From Isoetes taiwanensis (taxonomy: Eukaryota > Streptophyta > Lycopodiopsida > Isoetales > Isoetaceae): DNA of 64,000 nt. A program made the position numbers and the translations under genes. Numbering within the stretch: the first letter of the stretch is position 1; each line of letters begins with the position of its first letter. The notes below the pieces were generated by a model. That model was not told where the DNA came from and ran no database searches. It saw nothing but the letters and a program-made list of their open reading frames with translations. Below are positions 22,430 to 34,979 of this stretch, one piece after another. The stretch is taken from contig JAJEKV010000013.1 of the NCBI GenBank assembly GCA_021234155.1, positions 15,353,877 through 15,417,876 of the forward strand. The letters run 5' to 3'.

Positions 22430-22800
22430 ACGCCTAATTTGTCGCGGATCGAGGGCTTGATTGTTCTGCTTCTCTACACCAATGCTTAAACAAATTGGGC
22501 TGGGCCCCCACAGGTCACTCCATTCAATTGCTCCATGCCTTCATTAAAGAAATTGGGCTGGACGCCTAATTTATTCAAAGGAGCCCGACTTTCTTCGATT
22601 TAAGGCATGATAGAGCAAATTCTCAATTTAATGTGAAAAGAAATACTAATCATGTTCATTTCGATGATGTCACACCAAATTGGCCAATTTGGCCTTCGAT
22701 CTAATCTAACTTCTACAGCCCCAATTCTCCTTCAAGAATTGAGTTTTAAATGCCTTCACCATGGTCCAATGAGAAAATTGGGAGGATTTTCCAATTTGAG
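22430..22800. repeat. Palindrome cluster 1, copy 2 (centres mostly lost)
   Basis: Equivalent of 291-692. The palindromes are shortened: 22,676-22,694 reads caaattggccaatttgg, missing the GC centre present in copy 1. Loss is concentrated in CCG/CGG and CAG/CTG-containing centres, in line with error at methylated CHG sites rather than real deletion. Confidence 0.6.
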
Positions 22801-22873
22801 CTCCTCGAAGTCTAGAATGCACGGGAAATTTAGTGGGGCCGTGGTTCTAACACTTTCCGCTTATGTAGGAATC

Positions 22874-25800
22874 ATGGCGCGAACAAAGAAGATCGCCGAG
22901 TTTCAGGGCCCGCAGACCGAGATTTGCGTGTTTCTCGTGAGTCAAACCGGGGACAGTTAGAAGACAAAGAACTATTTGCTTCCGGCATCATCAGAAGTGC
23001 CTCGGAGCGAAGTTTTGACAAGAGTCGAGAATGGACCCGGCGCATGGAGATAGGGAATATCCACCCCGTCCCGCATTTAAACCACCCCCAAGGACCTTTT
23101 GTTTATTTTGGTGAGAAAGGGTTTAAAACTCCACCGGGTATCCTCATCGCCATACGGAGGCCTTACCTGATAACAAATGATGATTTGCGCTTTGATGTTG
23201 AAGACACCATAGATCTGGCTGCCGCTATAAGGTTCCCTTTCTAGCTACGAGCCCACAATGATGCATTTTAAGTATAACCGAAAAGCCCACAATCTTGCGC
23301 CGAGAGGATGGGTGCTTGACTCATATGAGAGTTTAGGAGCGTGGGGCATCAAATCTCGTGATCGATATCTTGGATGGCTTCTACGCAATCCATCAGTGGA
23401 TATTTGAACAAAACAGGTCAAAAGCATTGTATACGGAGTATCAAGGCAAAAACTAACCCAAAGTCTAATATACTAAGTGGCTAAGGTCTAGATAAGGGGT
23501 TCCAAAGAAAAGTGAGATGCGGCACAAAGCGCCCGTGGAGACGCCCGACAATTGCAAAAGAAGGCGAGGACACCTATCACGATTAATCCCACTAAAGCTG
23601 CCCCTAAACTGTTATTGGGTGGAATGTCGAGGACACGAAGGTCACCCGAAGTTCGGGGCGTATGAGGGAACAAATATCCAAGAGGATGCCTAAGTAGCAG
23701 AGGACAACATGTAGCTGGTCCGTCCTCCAAGAGACACTGGTTGGGGATATCACACCCAAGAGCCCATATGGTTAGGAGGGAGTCTTTGTTCCATCTTCAT
23801 GAGAACGGGGAATCGCCCAGCAGATCGTAAAAGTCACTAAATCCGCCGGCGACATCACACAAGAGAGCGTACATATGAGTTGTCTCAGAGTGCCATTGTC
23901 AACACAAAAGCTACCGTGGAAGGAATTTACCTCCGGGGTGGGCTTCGAGATTGAAATCGACGCGGTTCAAGATGCACAAAGCCCCGCAAATATGACATGT
24001 AGGGTCATAAGTCCGAAAGCACTTGACACTCTATATGAATCATTTATCACCATCGATGCACCTCCATGTGCTGGATGTCATACCATCTCGATCCACGTGA
24101 CCTGGACGAGCAATAAAGTGGGAAGAAGGCTACGCACTGAAAAATGCGTAATTATGGATTGTGAATGGCAACCATACGACGACGCGGTTCTCAACCGCTT
24201 GTTACAAGCTTTTGGCATGGTCTCCCCGAAGAAAGCACTTGGCGTAATCGATATTCTTTTTATGCCAAAAGGAAATGCCGAAAAGCAAGGAAATCTCACA
24301 AAGAATTGAGTATGTTCATGTGGAGCCGTGGAGAATAATGATATAACAAAGAAGACTATACACCTAAGAAGTATTCTTCAAAGAAATTCAAGAGTTTCAA
24401 ACCAAGGGCATTTTACTGAAGCCTCAAAAGGGGAAACGCCGGTAGTCCCTCGGTGGAGCTTATTCTATAAGTGCTCTTCAACCTTTGTTGTTGATATTTC
24501 ATGTTGTCCCGCAGTGGCAAATTGGGCGCCCGCCCAATTTGAGAGATTGAGGCAATTTGGGTTATACGCCTAAACCCTGAACCCAAACCGGCAAGATTGC
24601 CAATGCAAATTGGTATGGTTTCAATTTAGCACTAGTTGAGTCAAATTGGGCGGGTGCCGAATTTGGCACATGTCTATGGGCCTTATCTAATGCTTTGTGT
24701 GTCCTGTAGGATTGGGTGGCCGTTGCGCTACAAACATTGAAGAAAGCAACTATACGTGACCACGACTACTTCGTTTACTTGGATGACGAGACGTGGTCCA
24801 TGTGCACTGAAGTCACGCAGTTATTTTATGAAGATCGTTTGAAGGATGAGAAGGGAGAGAAAATTGAAGTGAAAGATAGGCTAAGACCTTTTACCAATAA
24901 TTCTTGTCGCCCATTGAAGTCCATGCATTAGACCTTCAAAGGCTGATGAAAGAGATCAAGGATGGCACCACATTCCTCAAAGGAAGCAAAGATTATACTG
25001 GCAGACATACCATGAAAGTCAGGGCCCTTGAGCTGAAGAAGATTGGAACAATGGAGCGGGCGCTTCTCAGATACCTGAAGGAAGTATAAAAACTACCATT
25101 TCGATTATTGCCCCGCTTTGAGGCAAACTCATCCTATATTTACGAGAACTTAATGCTTATGTTCACAACAATATCGATGGATGGGCGTAGGATAAAAGAG
25201 ATGGAGAAGGAAAGCCCCGAGTCCCCACTAAAAAGTAGACTTAACAATATCTTCGGGGCCGCTTTGAGGAGGGGGGCAAACCATTTAAGTGTTTCCATGA
25301 GTCCATTAGGTTTGTGCGTAGACGTAGTGAACACTTCTCACCGCGTCATTTACCGCGACTTGGGCAATGGAAGACTATCAAAATTCCTTGACCATTTTAG
25401 TAATGATGACGGACTAGCAGCTTTATCGATTGCTATATTCATTACGCTTAGACCACCAATGAGTGCCTATCCGCCATGAAGACAATAGACGGTGGTAGCC
25501 GGTTTGGGTTGGTTCCTACCAGACCCCCTACCAAAAGTGCTTCTACCTCTAGAGTTTAGAGTTGCAAAGTCTTGTCTTGCTAATGTATGTTGTCGAGACC
25601 TAGCGGCTCCCCATCTCTAGATGAACTAAATATTTGCTTTTTACAATTCGAATTCATCCTAAGCAATATGCTAAATTTCCCAAGCATTTCATGAAAAATG
25701 GGACATCGAGAAGAATTTGCCCGATAATGAGTGTGCAAATGTGTATACATTTCAAATTCACGGATTTCGTTGTATACTATGAATGTTTCTAACATTTATT

Positions 25801-26598
25801 TTGCCTACTGCCTTTATTGGCTATATCGCCCCCGATGCATAAGGGTGCAAGGGGTGGGAGAGGATTTCGCCCGTAATCGCTAGACCGCAGAGGACGTCGC
25901 ACCTATCTAATACAAAAGTTGATGATGGAAGGTTGCAATTGTTCTCGATTTCTTTTCTCGGTGGTGCATTTGGGCTGCAATGTGCGAGGGCTATAACGCT
26001 GTCTTTGAGCAGGCAGACGAAGCCGCAAATTAAGCTTTGTACGTGATATTCGACTAACTAGATGTCATGTTAGACGAAAAAAAAATCAAGAGCTCGAAAG
26101 CATTACAAAAGATAAAGGAAGGCAAGAAAAAGACCTCTAGCTCCAAAATGTTCAAAGACCTCGCTTCCTGTTCCCGAGACACCTTTGTCCGTTTCTCCTC
26201 TACAACCATACACGGCAATCCGCTCGGGAGATTGGCCAAGAGCTCGATTCAGGAAGAGCTCAAGAAAACAGTGGCCCTTGGCTCTCCAGATTTGCAAGTT
26301 TTTAGGATAAGAAAAGATACCATCAATGCATTAAGTGGACCGCTACCGGTGAATACTCAGGATATGATTCAGGGGACATCAAGATTCGAAGAACAGGTTG
26401 CCAGGGATCTGGAGTCTGTGGTCGTCATAGAAACTCAGGAAGGGGAGGGTGAAGACGAGTTGAAGGATGGAGAGGGAGAGGTTCCCAACACATTGGACAA
26501 TCACCGAGGATGAGGAGAATGAGGAACCGATCCAAGATTTCGTGGATAAGATGGAAAAAATCAAGGAGGCAGCACAACAACCTCCTGAATTATCTTGA
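22874..26598 (+). pseudogene. Gene A, copy 2: ParB-like plus methyltransferase-like protein, broken reading frame
   Basis: Same organisation as 772-4,520. The second exon (24,716-25,089) is almost unchanged (DHDYFVYLDDETW...) apart from a 4-nt difference near 24,928 that shifts the frame. Near the end of the ParB-like exon this copy reads KEIQEFQTKGILLKPQKGK where copy 1 shows a stop (2,280), so the two readings correct each other. The ParB-like (23,875-24,309) and methyltransferase-like (25,900-26,040) parts are more damaged than in copy 1. The C-terminal acidic region ends at 26,598. Confidence 0.42.
24519..24668. repeat. Palindrome cluster 2, copy 2
   Basis: Intact palindrome at 24,519-24,541 and a variant at ~24,645-24,668; the middle copy is reduced to aaattggtatggtttcaattt. 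Intronic position as in copy 1. Confidence 0.75.
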
Positions 26599-26759
26599 AG
26601 AACACAGAGAGGAGCATTCAGGAGAGGTGCCTCCAGACGCATGAGAAACCTGTGATTACAACCATGAGCAGATTTGAAAATATTGTAATTATTTTTGATT
26701 AACGAATGATAATTTTTCCTTCATTCCTTTGTCTTAAAGTTCCCAAGATTCCTTGCTAG

Positions 26760-27175
26760 CCAAATTGGGCGGCACCCAATTTGATTGCCGGGAATGCGTA
26801 ACCTATAATTAAATTTATTTGAAGACCTCATGAGGCAAAATGGGCGTCACCAATTTAGTTGCCGCTGCCATTAGTTCAACGATACTTTCCTTGTCTTCAG
26901 AGAAATTCTACGGATTTCAATTTAGTTGGTGTCACCGGGCCTTCATTGTTCCGCGGAGGAAATGGCGGGCCCAATTTAGTTGCTATCGATGCCGCTAGCT
27001 CAACGTGAGGTGAATCGTAAGACTTGTCATATATGTTTGACTTTGGTTCTTTGGGAAATTGGGCGCCCACCAATTTGAAGCGGAGCCATTCACTTTGGAT
27101 TTTTGAAGACTCAATAAAGCATTCTATTCATCAGAACTATGCATTCCAACGCAAACTGGTCGGGCGCCCAATTTC
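26760..27175. repeat. Palindrome cluster 3, copy 2 (degraded)
   Basis: Equivalent of 4,684-5,117; most centres are shortened (for example ggcggcacccaattt near 26,767). Confidence 0.65.
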
Positions 27176-27339
27176 AGCGCCAAGAATGGATATGATAATT
27201 GTTTGACCGGAGTCACCAATTTGGAATATACAAGACAAGTTGGATTAATAGTATATCTCGTGAGAACTATGTATTACAAAAAAGCATGTGTGATTATGCT
27301 GGATACTAACACAATCGACATTACAACAAGATGACAAGT

Positions 27340-28080
27340 ACCGATTTCTGAGACTCTTCGAAAGTCATCGTCACCACCACCCTAATGATCCTTTCTATCA
27401 TGAACATTTGATGCTCTCTATTCCATATCGATGGATGATAACATCGAAGGGATCGTGGATAATGGCGTAGGATTGAGAGCCGCATGTGGTCATCCAAATC
27501 TTCAATGGGTATATCTCGCCACAAGATCGCTTTTGAAGTTTTCGTCGGATTCATCTTGCAGGTAATGAAATCACGCTCAGACCTAAAATATGTCATGGCT
27601 AGATTCGAGGCCAAAGTTGATGGACTCTGCAGCTTTGATATATTTATACCCACCAAAATTATTGATGGTATTGTACACAAAAATTATTGATATACATACT
27701 ACATATGAGGCTCGTGATATATATCCAATAATGTTGCTACAAAGGGACATCAATAATTCCATGGGTATAAGTATAGTCAAGATCATCGGAGGGTATAGCA
27801 CATCCTTTGCTATGTCTCGACGTCCCAGCAAGAGTGCTTCGTGAGGTCGCAGAATTGCCTTCTCCTCCAGAGCATCTCGACAATCGCCACTTGCTCTATG
27901 AGTTTCGACGATCTTCATGCATGCATCTTCAAAGGGATCACCCTTGATTCCTCGGCCGCATGGTATAGCTATCGGTCGATCGAGAGACTCCCCTACGAGT
28001 ACCGGTTACTATCCATATTGTTTGGTTCCCGAGCGACGCTTTATGAGATTGATAAAATCACCAATGATTACAATCTATGA
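27340..28080 (-). pseudogene. Coding-like block C1, copy 2
   Basis: Equivalent of 5,281-6,010. The minus strand reads AESINFGL and REHQMFMIERI; the plus strand again has a partial open frame ending YEIDKITNDYNL (28,078). Strand and function cannot be settled from these readings. Confidence 0.3.
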
Positions 28081-28200
28081 GTCATGTATTTCATAAGAGT
28101 TTATATGATATACCTTTATTGTGCATCATTCGGCTTGTTATCTTATAGTGTCAGATCTCGATCTAGCTTTTCTCATTTTCCATTTGCTTTCAACTCCAAG

Positions 28201-28415
28201 GAAATTGGGCGGGCGCCCAATTTCCTCGGGAGGTCTCGATGGAATTTTGAACAGAGCATTCTTGTGGCAAAATGGGCGCCGCCCATTTTCATTTGGGAGG
28301 CTCGAGGGGAGCTTTGTTGACCATCTCCGTGGCAAAGTGGGCGGGCCCACCTCGAGGCCTCGAGGAACTATCTTCACAAAGATTTCCGTGGCAAAGTGGG
28401 TGTTTTCCAATTTGG
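28201..28415. repeat. Palindrome cluster 4, copy 2
   Basis: First palindrome (28,201-28,223) intact; the following three shortened. Same spacers as copy 1. Confidence 0.75.
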
Positions 28416-28598
28416 CCACGTGATATTGATTTTCCAAATTGTATATTATGCGCTTTTATCAATGTAGACAAAAACCATTCTATTCATATATGAATGGAGT
28501 ACATAACATAGATAATAAAATCAACTAAATATCATGCCTCGACAGAGTTAGTTCAACACAAACAGAATAGATAATAGATAATATTATACATGGAGATT

Positions 28599-29117
28599 TC
28601 AATCAATGCCCAGTTCTACTGCAATTAGATCCCCCAGATCGAACTCTGTGATGTAACTTCGGCTATACAGATCTAGCCAGTCATCCAATTCTTGGACCGA
28701 ATGGGGAGTGCTGACGATGAGCTTGGTTACCAAAGCCACACGCTCCTTTTTTTCCTTCTTATAAAGCTTCTTAAATAACGATCTGAATGTGTTGTGCAGC
28801 CAAACATCCTCCATTTTCAGCAGCCTCTTCAGAGCCTCTGTCCTGTAAATATGGCATTTCAATGATATGAGGCGGCCTTCCAGCTCCACCCTACTGAGGT
28901 GATCCTCCTCATTGCCTTCCTTTACCAACCCTTCCCCATGGAGGAGCTTCCTGAGTTGGTGACTGATTTCTTCTGTTCCATTCTGGTTTATCTTGTTTTG
29001 CACCTCAACTTGCAGCTGATTCGCATGAGCTAAGATTGGCTCACTGATATGGGACTGCATTTCGCTCATTGTGAATCCATACGTGCGCCTCGTTTCAACC
29101 ATTCTGAGTGTCCCCAT
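28599..29117 (-). CDS. Block C2, copy 2: intact 172-aa protein of unknown function
   Basis: Open from ATG at 29,117 to TGA at 28,599. The N-terminal half (MGTLRMVETRRTYGFTMSEM...) is charged and probably helical (EVQNKINQNGTEEISHQLRKL). The C-terminal half (TEALKRLLKMEDVWLHNTFR, then LFKKLYKKEKKERVALVTKL and a DDWLDLYSR segment) resembles the minus-strand frame at 57,103-57,342 (RALKKILKRTEAWRHNNLR). Two loci sharing the pattern ALK-x-LK-x(4)-W-x-HN suggest a dispersed, probably transposon-borne family. No catalytic motif or known domain is recognised. Copy 1 (6,537-7,053) carries frameshifts. Confidence 0.55.
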   Translation of the reverse strand: MGTLRMVETRRTYGFTMSEMQSHISEPILAHANQLQVEVQNKINQNGTEEISHQLRKLLHGEGLVKEGNEEDHLSRVELEGRLISLKCHIYRTEALKRLLKMEDVWLHNTFRSLFKKLYKKEKKERVALVTKLIVSTPHSVQELDDWLDLYSRSYITEFDLGDLIAVELGID

Positions 29118-29577
29118 ATGAATCTACACTATGGATTTTGCAAAAGCCGGGCTTCAAGAGTAGCAAGACCACCTATAATGAAGGCACTTTTCCGGGACAC
29201 AAACTTGGATGGCTCTTCCTTGGCTTAATAGATACGACGCCTGCCATCTCACCAACCTGCACGATTCCCAAAAATTTGCATCATTCTAATAAAAATACCC
29301 CTATATTCTAAAAATTCGTGTTCATTTCAGAGGCACATGGACTTAGGGAAAGTCTATATTTAATGAAATTATGCTTTGAAAGGTGTGCATGGTCCAGATT
29401 TGGAAGCCCACGCTCCTTTTTGTGGGCAAGTTCTGTGCGGGAGAGAGCAGTGGTTAGGAAGCGGCCAAATGCCCGAAAGAGGCAGAAGCCACATCGCGGG
29501 CCAGGGATTCGTTTTCTAGCTTTGGAACTCAACCCCGATCCCCGGCTACATTGTTGCCACTGCCTTGCAATAAAGCC

Positions 29578-30341
29578 TCGAATTCCTTCTATCTGAATTC
29601 CCAGTTGTCGCCACATTGTAATTGATTTTATTTAAAATGCCACAGCCTATCAACGCACTATCTTTGGATTATGCTGTCGGGCTAGACACTCACCGCTGGA
29701 TCTAAGATTATGAGCTTCCAACACTAGCATGAGCAAGGCAAACGCCATCACTATAATCCAACACGCCGATGCACAACAGTCATTGCTGGGCAATTACCGG
29801 CCGATGCAAATCCAAAATGCATTTTTCCATTTTTCGCGCACTGGATGTAAGTAATAAAAATGATGAAATGGTTACCCCCAACGAATACAACAATGTCGCA
29901 TGAAGGTCGGAAGGCAGGGCCGGGCATCCGCCATTTCAAAGAACGCTTGGCACCTCCTTCCACCCACTTGGAGCAACATCTAGCTCAACCACAGAAAAAA
30001 GAGATGTATCTTCGGGAATTTGATCGAAAAGCTCTTCAATCGGGTTCCTTCAATGTATAGGTTTACTTGCCCGTAAATAAAAATTTAACTTGAGAATAGT
30101 CACCACGCCAAAGGTAAATACAATAAAGATGGGTTTCGCTATAGTAGCCAATGGTTAGGCCATTAAGCTAATGCTTAAAGAACAACTTGAGATGCATTCT
30201 CTCCGCCTTCAATGTCACCTTGCCAATGCGGGCATACTTTCATTTTAAACACAAGGTTAGTTTTGTCTTTTGTTCATTTACGGCGCGTTCTTCAATTTTA
30301 CTTCATGTTCTTTCTATTTATCTTGCATTTTGTGTTTTTAA
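29578..30341 (-). repeat. Left inverted-repeat arm, outer part (copy 2)
   Basis: Equivalent of 7,501-8,286: inverted PEX12 intron 2 start, exons 1-2 and promoter, ending at the piggyBac TTAA (30,338-30,341). Many CAG/CTG distortions relative to copy 1 (caacgcac for caacagac at ~29,652). Confidence 0.85.
29694..29979 (-). pseudogene. PEX12: Inverted PEX12 exons 1-2 fragment (copy 2)
   Basis: Start codon complement at 29,977-29,979; exon 2 ends near 29,694. Same content as 7,627-7,925 but with more frame breaks, nearly all at CAG/CTG (gccgggcatccgcc here against gctgggcatctgcc in copy 1). Confidence 0.82.
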
Positions 30342-30976
30342 CACTAGAGTTGTCCCATGATGGATCAGAAATGGTTCATTTGCAGTGTTCACTAAAAAAT
30401 TCATATAAAATCCATTTCTCAACATCTAGTCGCCCTTTCCAAGTATATATGGTACCATGCTTCACAGAAAAATACCTAAAATGTAACTGATATCATTTTT
30501 GTGAGTTATGTTCAAGCAAAGTCGAGGGGTCCAAATTCCGAAAAGCTTCATATTTAGATAAAGTGAAACTATCTTGTCAAAAAGATTTTTTTGATTTTTT
30601 TGGGTACAATGTTATTTTTCTATACGAGATAGAGTAAAAGACCCAAAAATCCTCATGTCAATCCGAAGTCTGTGAAGGGAGATATTGGCCTTTGAACATG
30701 ACTGGTCAATTGTTTTTCGCCTTCAAGGAACCAAGATTGGTTCCCAGAAGGCAGGTCCAATGAATATACAACAACTTCTACACATTTGTGAGTTTTGAGC
30801 TGAAATTTAGCATATAAGTCATAGACAAGTACATCTACCAGTAAAAAATATTTGTTAGCCCCAAACTTGAAGTGTACCCTTTCGCTCTTGATTCCAATTG
30901 GAGGGAAGTTGTAAAAATGGGTTTATAGCTCCATATGAATAAAAGCATACTCTAAGTGGGCCAAATAAAAATCAAA

Positions 30977-31850
30977 ACATCAAAGTGTTGAAGGATAGGA
31001 AATAAATAAAAAAAGAATCACAAAAAAAAGCTCAAACATGTGCTCTCAAGAATTCTTTGAAGGTTGTTGTATCCAAACCAAAGATGCAAATCGTGAACTA
31101 GTCCACGTAACCCGGGCCTCATATGAAAAACAATAACACAATTATGTTGGCTCAAAAGAAGCTCCAATTTCTACCATTGTTCACATGATAGGGTAAACAT
31201 ATTTTAGAATGCTAAGTGCATGATTTTGGTATTCTAAATAGAAGGTTACTTTGGAGCACATATTTTGGACACCAATTACAACTTATGTAGCTAATTGGCA
31301 TGATCAAGTAATCCTTCCAAAAAACAAACCATCAAAGTGTTGAAGAATAGGAGACAAATAAAAAAGAATCACAAAAAAAGGCTCAAACATGTGCTCTCAA
31401 GAATTCTTTTTGAAGGTTGTTGTGTCCAAATTCAAAGATGCACTGTTAACCGGGTCCACGTAACCCAGCCTCACATGAAAAAACAATAACACAATCATGT
31501 TGGCTCAAAAAGAAGCTCAAATTTCTACCGCTATTCACATGAAAGGTGCTTCAGAGGGCAAAAATATTTTAGAATGCTAAGTGCATGATTTTGGTATTCT
31601 AAATAGAAGGTTACTTTGGAGCACATATTTTGGACACCAATTACAACTTATGTAGCTAATTGGCATGATCAAGTAATCCTTCCAAAAAGAACAAACCATC
31701 ATAGCGTTGAAGAATAGGAGACAAACTAAAAAAAGAATCACAAAAAAGGCTCAAACATGTGCTCAAGAATTCTTTTGAAGGTTACCGTGTCCAAATTCAA
31801 GATGTTATCTTTAACTGGTTCACGTAAACCACCATGCTTGAAAAATAACA
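30977..31850. repeat. ~355 bp tandem repeat inside piggyBac, copy 2
   Basis: Units begin near 30,977, 31,328 and 31,698; the third is truncated. Equivalent of 8,925-9,790. Confidence 0.8.
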
Positions 31851-32689
31851 ACACAATCAAGTTGATCAGAATAACTTCAAATTTCAAACACAATACAAAT
31901 TCAATACCCTCTATTGGAGAAAATTATTTAAAAGGTAATAGTAGGGATGTTGATGCACATTTTATGGTTTAGTACCAAATAATGTTATGCTATTGTGCTT
32001 AGAAGTTTTTAAAAATACACCTCGTTTGTTTCATTCATCTCTTTCAATTCCTAAATAGAGACATTTCAAATGGTTGGATATGTGGTGTGTTTGCAGCATA
32101 AAATACAAAAAGGAACAAGTACACAAATTTTTGGAAGTAGAACTGTTTTGGAGACCAATTTTGGTCCATAGTACACAAAATATAAAAGGCATTCATTTAG
32201 TTAGTTTTTTAGTCCATGCAAACAATGATTTGAGTTGTCTACAAAGTGGATAGAGAGTGAAAAATCAGATTGCATATAGAGTCTGAAAATTTAGCCTTAT
32301 TGGCAATCTAAACCTGCAATGAAAGGAAAGCATGCTAATTTTTGAAGCATGAGAGAAATACAACAGCAAAAAGGCTGACTTGAGTTGCCTACAAAGTGGA
32401 TACAGAGTGAGAAATCAGATTGCATTTAGAGTCCAAAAATACAGCCTTGTTTGCAATCTAAACCTGCAATGAAAGGAAAGCATGCTAAGTTTTGAAACAT
32501 GACAGAAATACAACAAAGAAAAAAAGGTTGGTTTACCTTTGCAAAATGAACGAGCAACCTGCATGCTATCATGCAATTGTAATTTCAGTGCAAGGTCTGC
32601 CATGCATCCTAAACAAACAAAAGAGTCATGCATGTGCCTGTGTTAGTTATAAACTATAAAAAACATTCAAACAAGAAAGTATATCAGAA

Positions 32690-34857
32690 ATTACACTTAC
32701 CTGCTTGCTCTTTCAGACTTTCTCATGGCATTGTCCGCTTTGGCATCCTCTTTGTGGGACTCCACATCTCTGAATGGTATAAAGCATCACATGCCCCGGC
32801 AAATATAAACCTTACATATTGACAATAAAACTTTGTTCTTCGCGGCACTTAGCGGTCTCATGCACAACACCGCCTTCTTTTTCTATATCCTATTGGCAAG
32901 ACATATACACATGTTCTATGTCCCTCGATTATAGTAAGTAGCATGCCTTGTGGAAGTGTGCAAATAGTTCTCCCTCACAAATTGGCTCCATCAAGGTCAT
33001 TAGCTATCAATTTTTTTTCAGAATAAAGTTAGAAAATCATAATGTGTTACTCGATTCCAATGCTTATAAATAATGTAAGCATTAGTCAAATCGTAATCGA
33101 GCATTCCCCAAAAAGAGAGAATGCCACCATTTCCAAGAAACTTGCTCCCCTCTCCAAGCTATAGTTTGAAGCCAAGCACATTTTGTTATGCACATCACAC
33201 CCCGCCTTTGTGTTCATTGTATGCTATCGCAATCCTCGAGCAAAGAACCTCTTGACGGTTGCCTCTCTCCACCAAACGCATGACCAGAGACATATCTACA
33301 CCGGCAATACATTAGAAGCAAACAGAATTGCTTTTTATCCCGCCATGCACTAACGACAATGCCTTTTTTTACTAAATGTAAATTTATGAGTCCCCTTTGG
33401 GACCTTTTTTTTTTCCATCAAATTTCAGCAGCCTTTATGGGAAACATTTTGGTCTTATTAGGGTTGATAATACCGCATTCACCTTGCTTTCTCTTTGATA
33501 ACCATTGAGCAGCTTTGACACTTGTAAAATAACTACAAAAAAGACATTATGGCCTGGTGAAAGCTTCTTCACTAGGGTTGATACCGCGATGAAATCCCAA
33601 TCCTCTTCTCGCTTTGAGCTTGTCATAGACCTCAAATCAGAGACAATATCCGGGTTTTTAATCACATAAAGTCTAAGGCTGAATACCAAATTTATGAGGC
33701 TTCTTTGGATTGTAAATACGTAAGGGATTCATGGCATTTTCGATGGAATAATCCTCTCATCTACATCAATTGCTTACCTGGTGTATACAAGTCAATAAAC
33801 TTTTTGTTCCATTCTTTTCTCAACATTCTCAACTTGGAAAATTCTATACTCTCTTGTATTCTTATCATGAGGCCGCAAATGATTGTCTCAAGTGAAAGAA
33901 TCTTTAACTGTTGAGCTTTTTGAGGGACATAAACTGCCAAAGTTTGGCCAATTCATCGCTCCAATTTCACTTGATTTCCAATAAGATTGAACTTTATTGT
34001 ATGGATTTAGTGCCATGGCCACAATCAATCCCAAAACCCGAACATGGTAATTCACATCGACAGCAGCACTTCAGCCCTAATATTCTGAAATTTTTGTCTT
34101 GCTTTATTTCTCGCTTCATCTGCATACCTATTAGTCTCTTGACAGATCTGAGACATCAATATATGTGAGAAGAAGCATGTGAACAACTGAAATGGAGACA
34201 TTCTTTTTGTTCTTGTAGCTGGTCCTCTCTCAAGGTCATAAGAAGGAAGCTTGTGCAGCAAATTATGAGGTAAAGAATCCTCACCAAGGGTCCATGTGGC
34301 AATTGTGGCAATTCATCCTCATCCATGTCTTCACGCAATGCTGGACCCTCTCTCTCAAGCTGCAAATCATCTCTTTCATGCAATTCCTCTTCCTCATCAC
34401 TGGATATACAATCACCTTTAAGCGATCTTCTCATACCAGAAGTAGATGCCACATTGCTTGCATCCTCTTCACTAATAGATCTTGATCTATTAGGGGGTTG
34501 TGTTTCAACATCAAAGGATTTACGTGGACGACCACGACCTCTACTACCTTCCTTATTCAAAGGTTGCAATTTCCGTTTCTTTGGTCTTCCTCGCTTACGA
34601 GTAGTAGCAACAACCTGCTCTTCATCAGATATGTGCTCACCATGTGGCTGATAATCAGCATCCTCGATCACATCCTCCACATCATCAATCTCATCTTCAA
34701 TATCTTGCCCTTCACTCATAACATCAAGTAACTCTTCTTCTACAATTTTTGGAGGCATTATATTCAAAGGTTCTATGAAAGAAATCTCTTCAACTATAGT
34801 TTTGAAGATAAGAGTTTCTGCTTCAGATTTGGAAGAAAGAGGTGGCGAATTCAACAT
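32690..34857 (-). CDS. piggyBac transposase (DDE_Tnp_1_7 type), copy 2, best reading
   Basis: Cuts the DNA at TTAA and moves the element. A 233-aa open frame (34,857-34,156) gives the acidic N-terminus with AT-hook-like KRGRPKKRK and RGRGRPRK. It continues in adjacent frames through LPSYDLERGPATRTKRMSPF and ETNRYADEARNKARQK (34,060-34,250) to DVDERIIPSKNAMNP with NPKKPHKFGI (33,690-33,775; first Asp), GHNVFF (33,540; second Asp region, distorted here), YNEHKGGV plus VHNKM (33,180-33,230; third Asp region), NAYIIYKHW (~33,060) and a zinc ribbon (32,760-32,930). The residual breaks sit mostly at CTG/CAG sites. The start codon is uncertain because protein-like exons continue upstream to ~35,790, and a donor GTAAGTG-like site after the zinc ribbon implies more 3' exons. 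Confidence 0.85.
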
Positions 34858-34979
34858 CAGAAGGGGCTACAACAATTGGTAGAACTGGTTTTACAATAAT
34901 TTGTGGTTCAGGGACGATATTTTCTGGAATTTGAGGAACTGGTTCAATAATATCAGGGTTTTTAGTTACAGGTGTTGAA

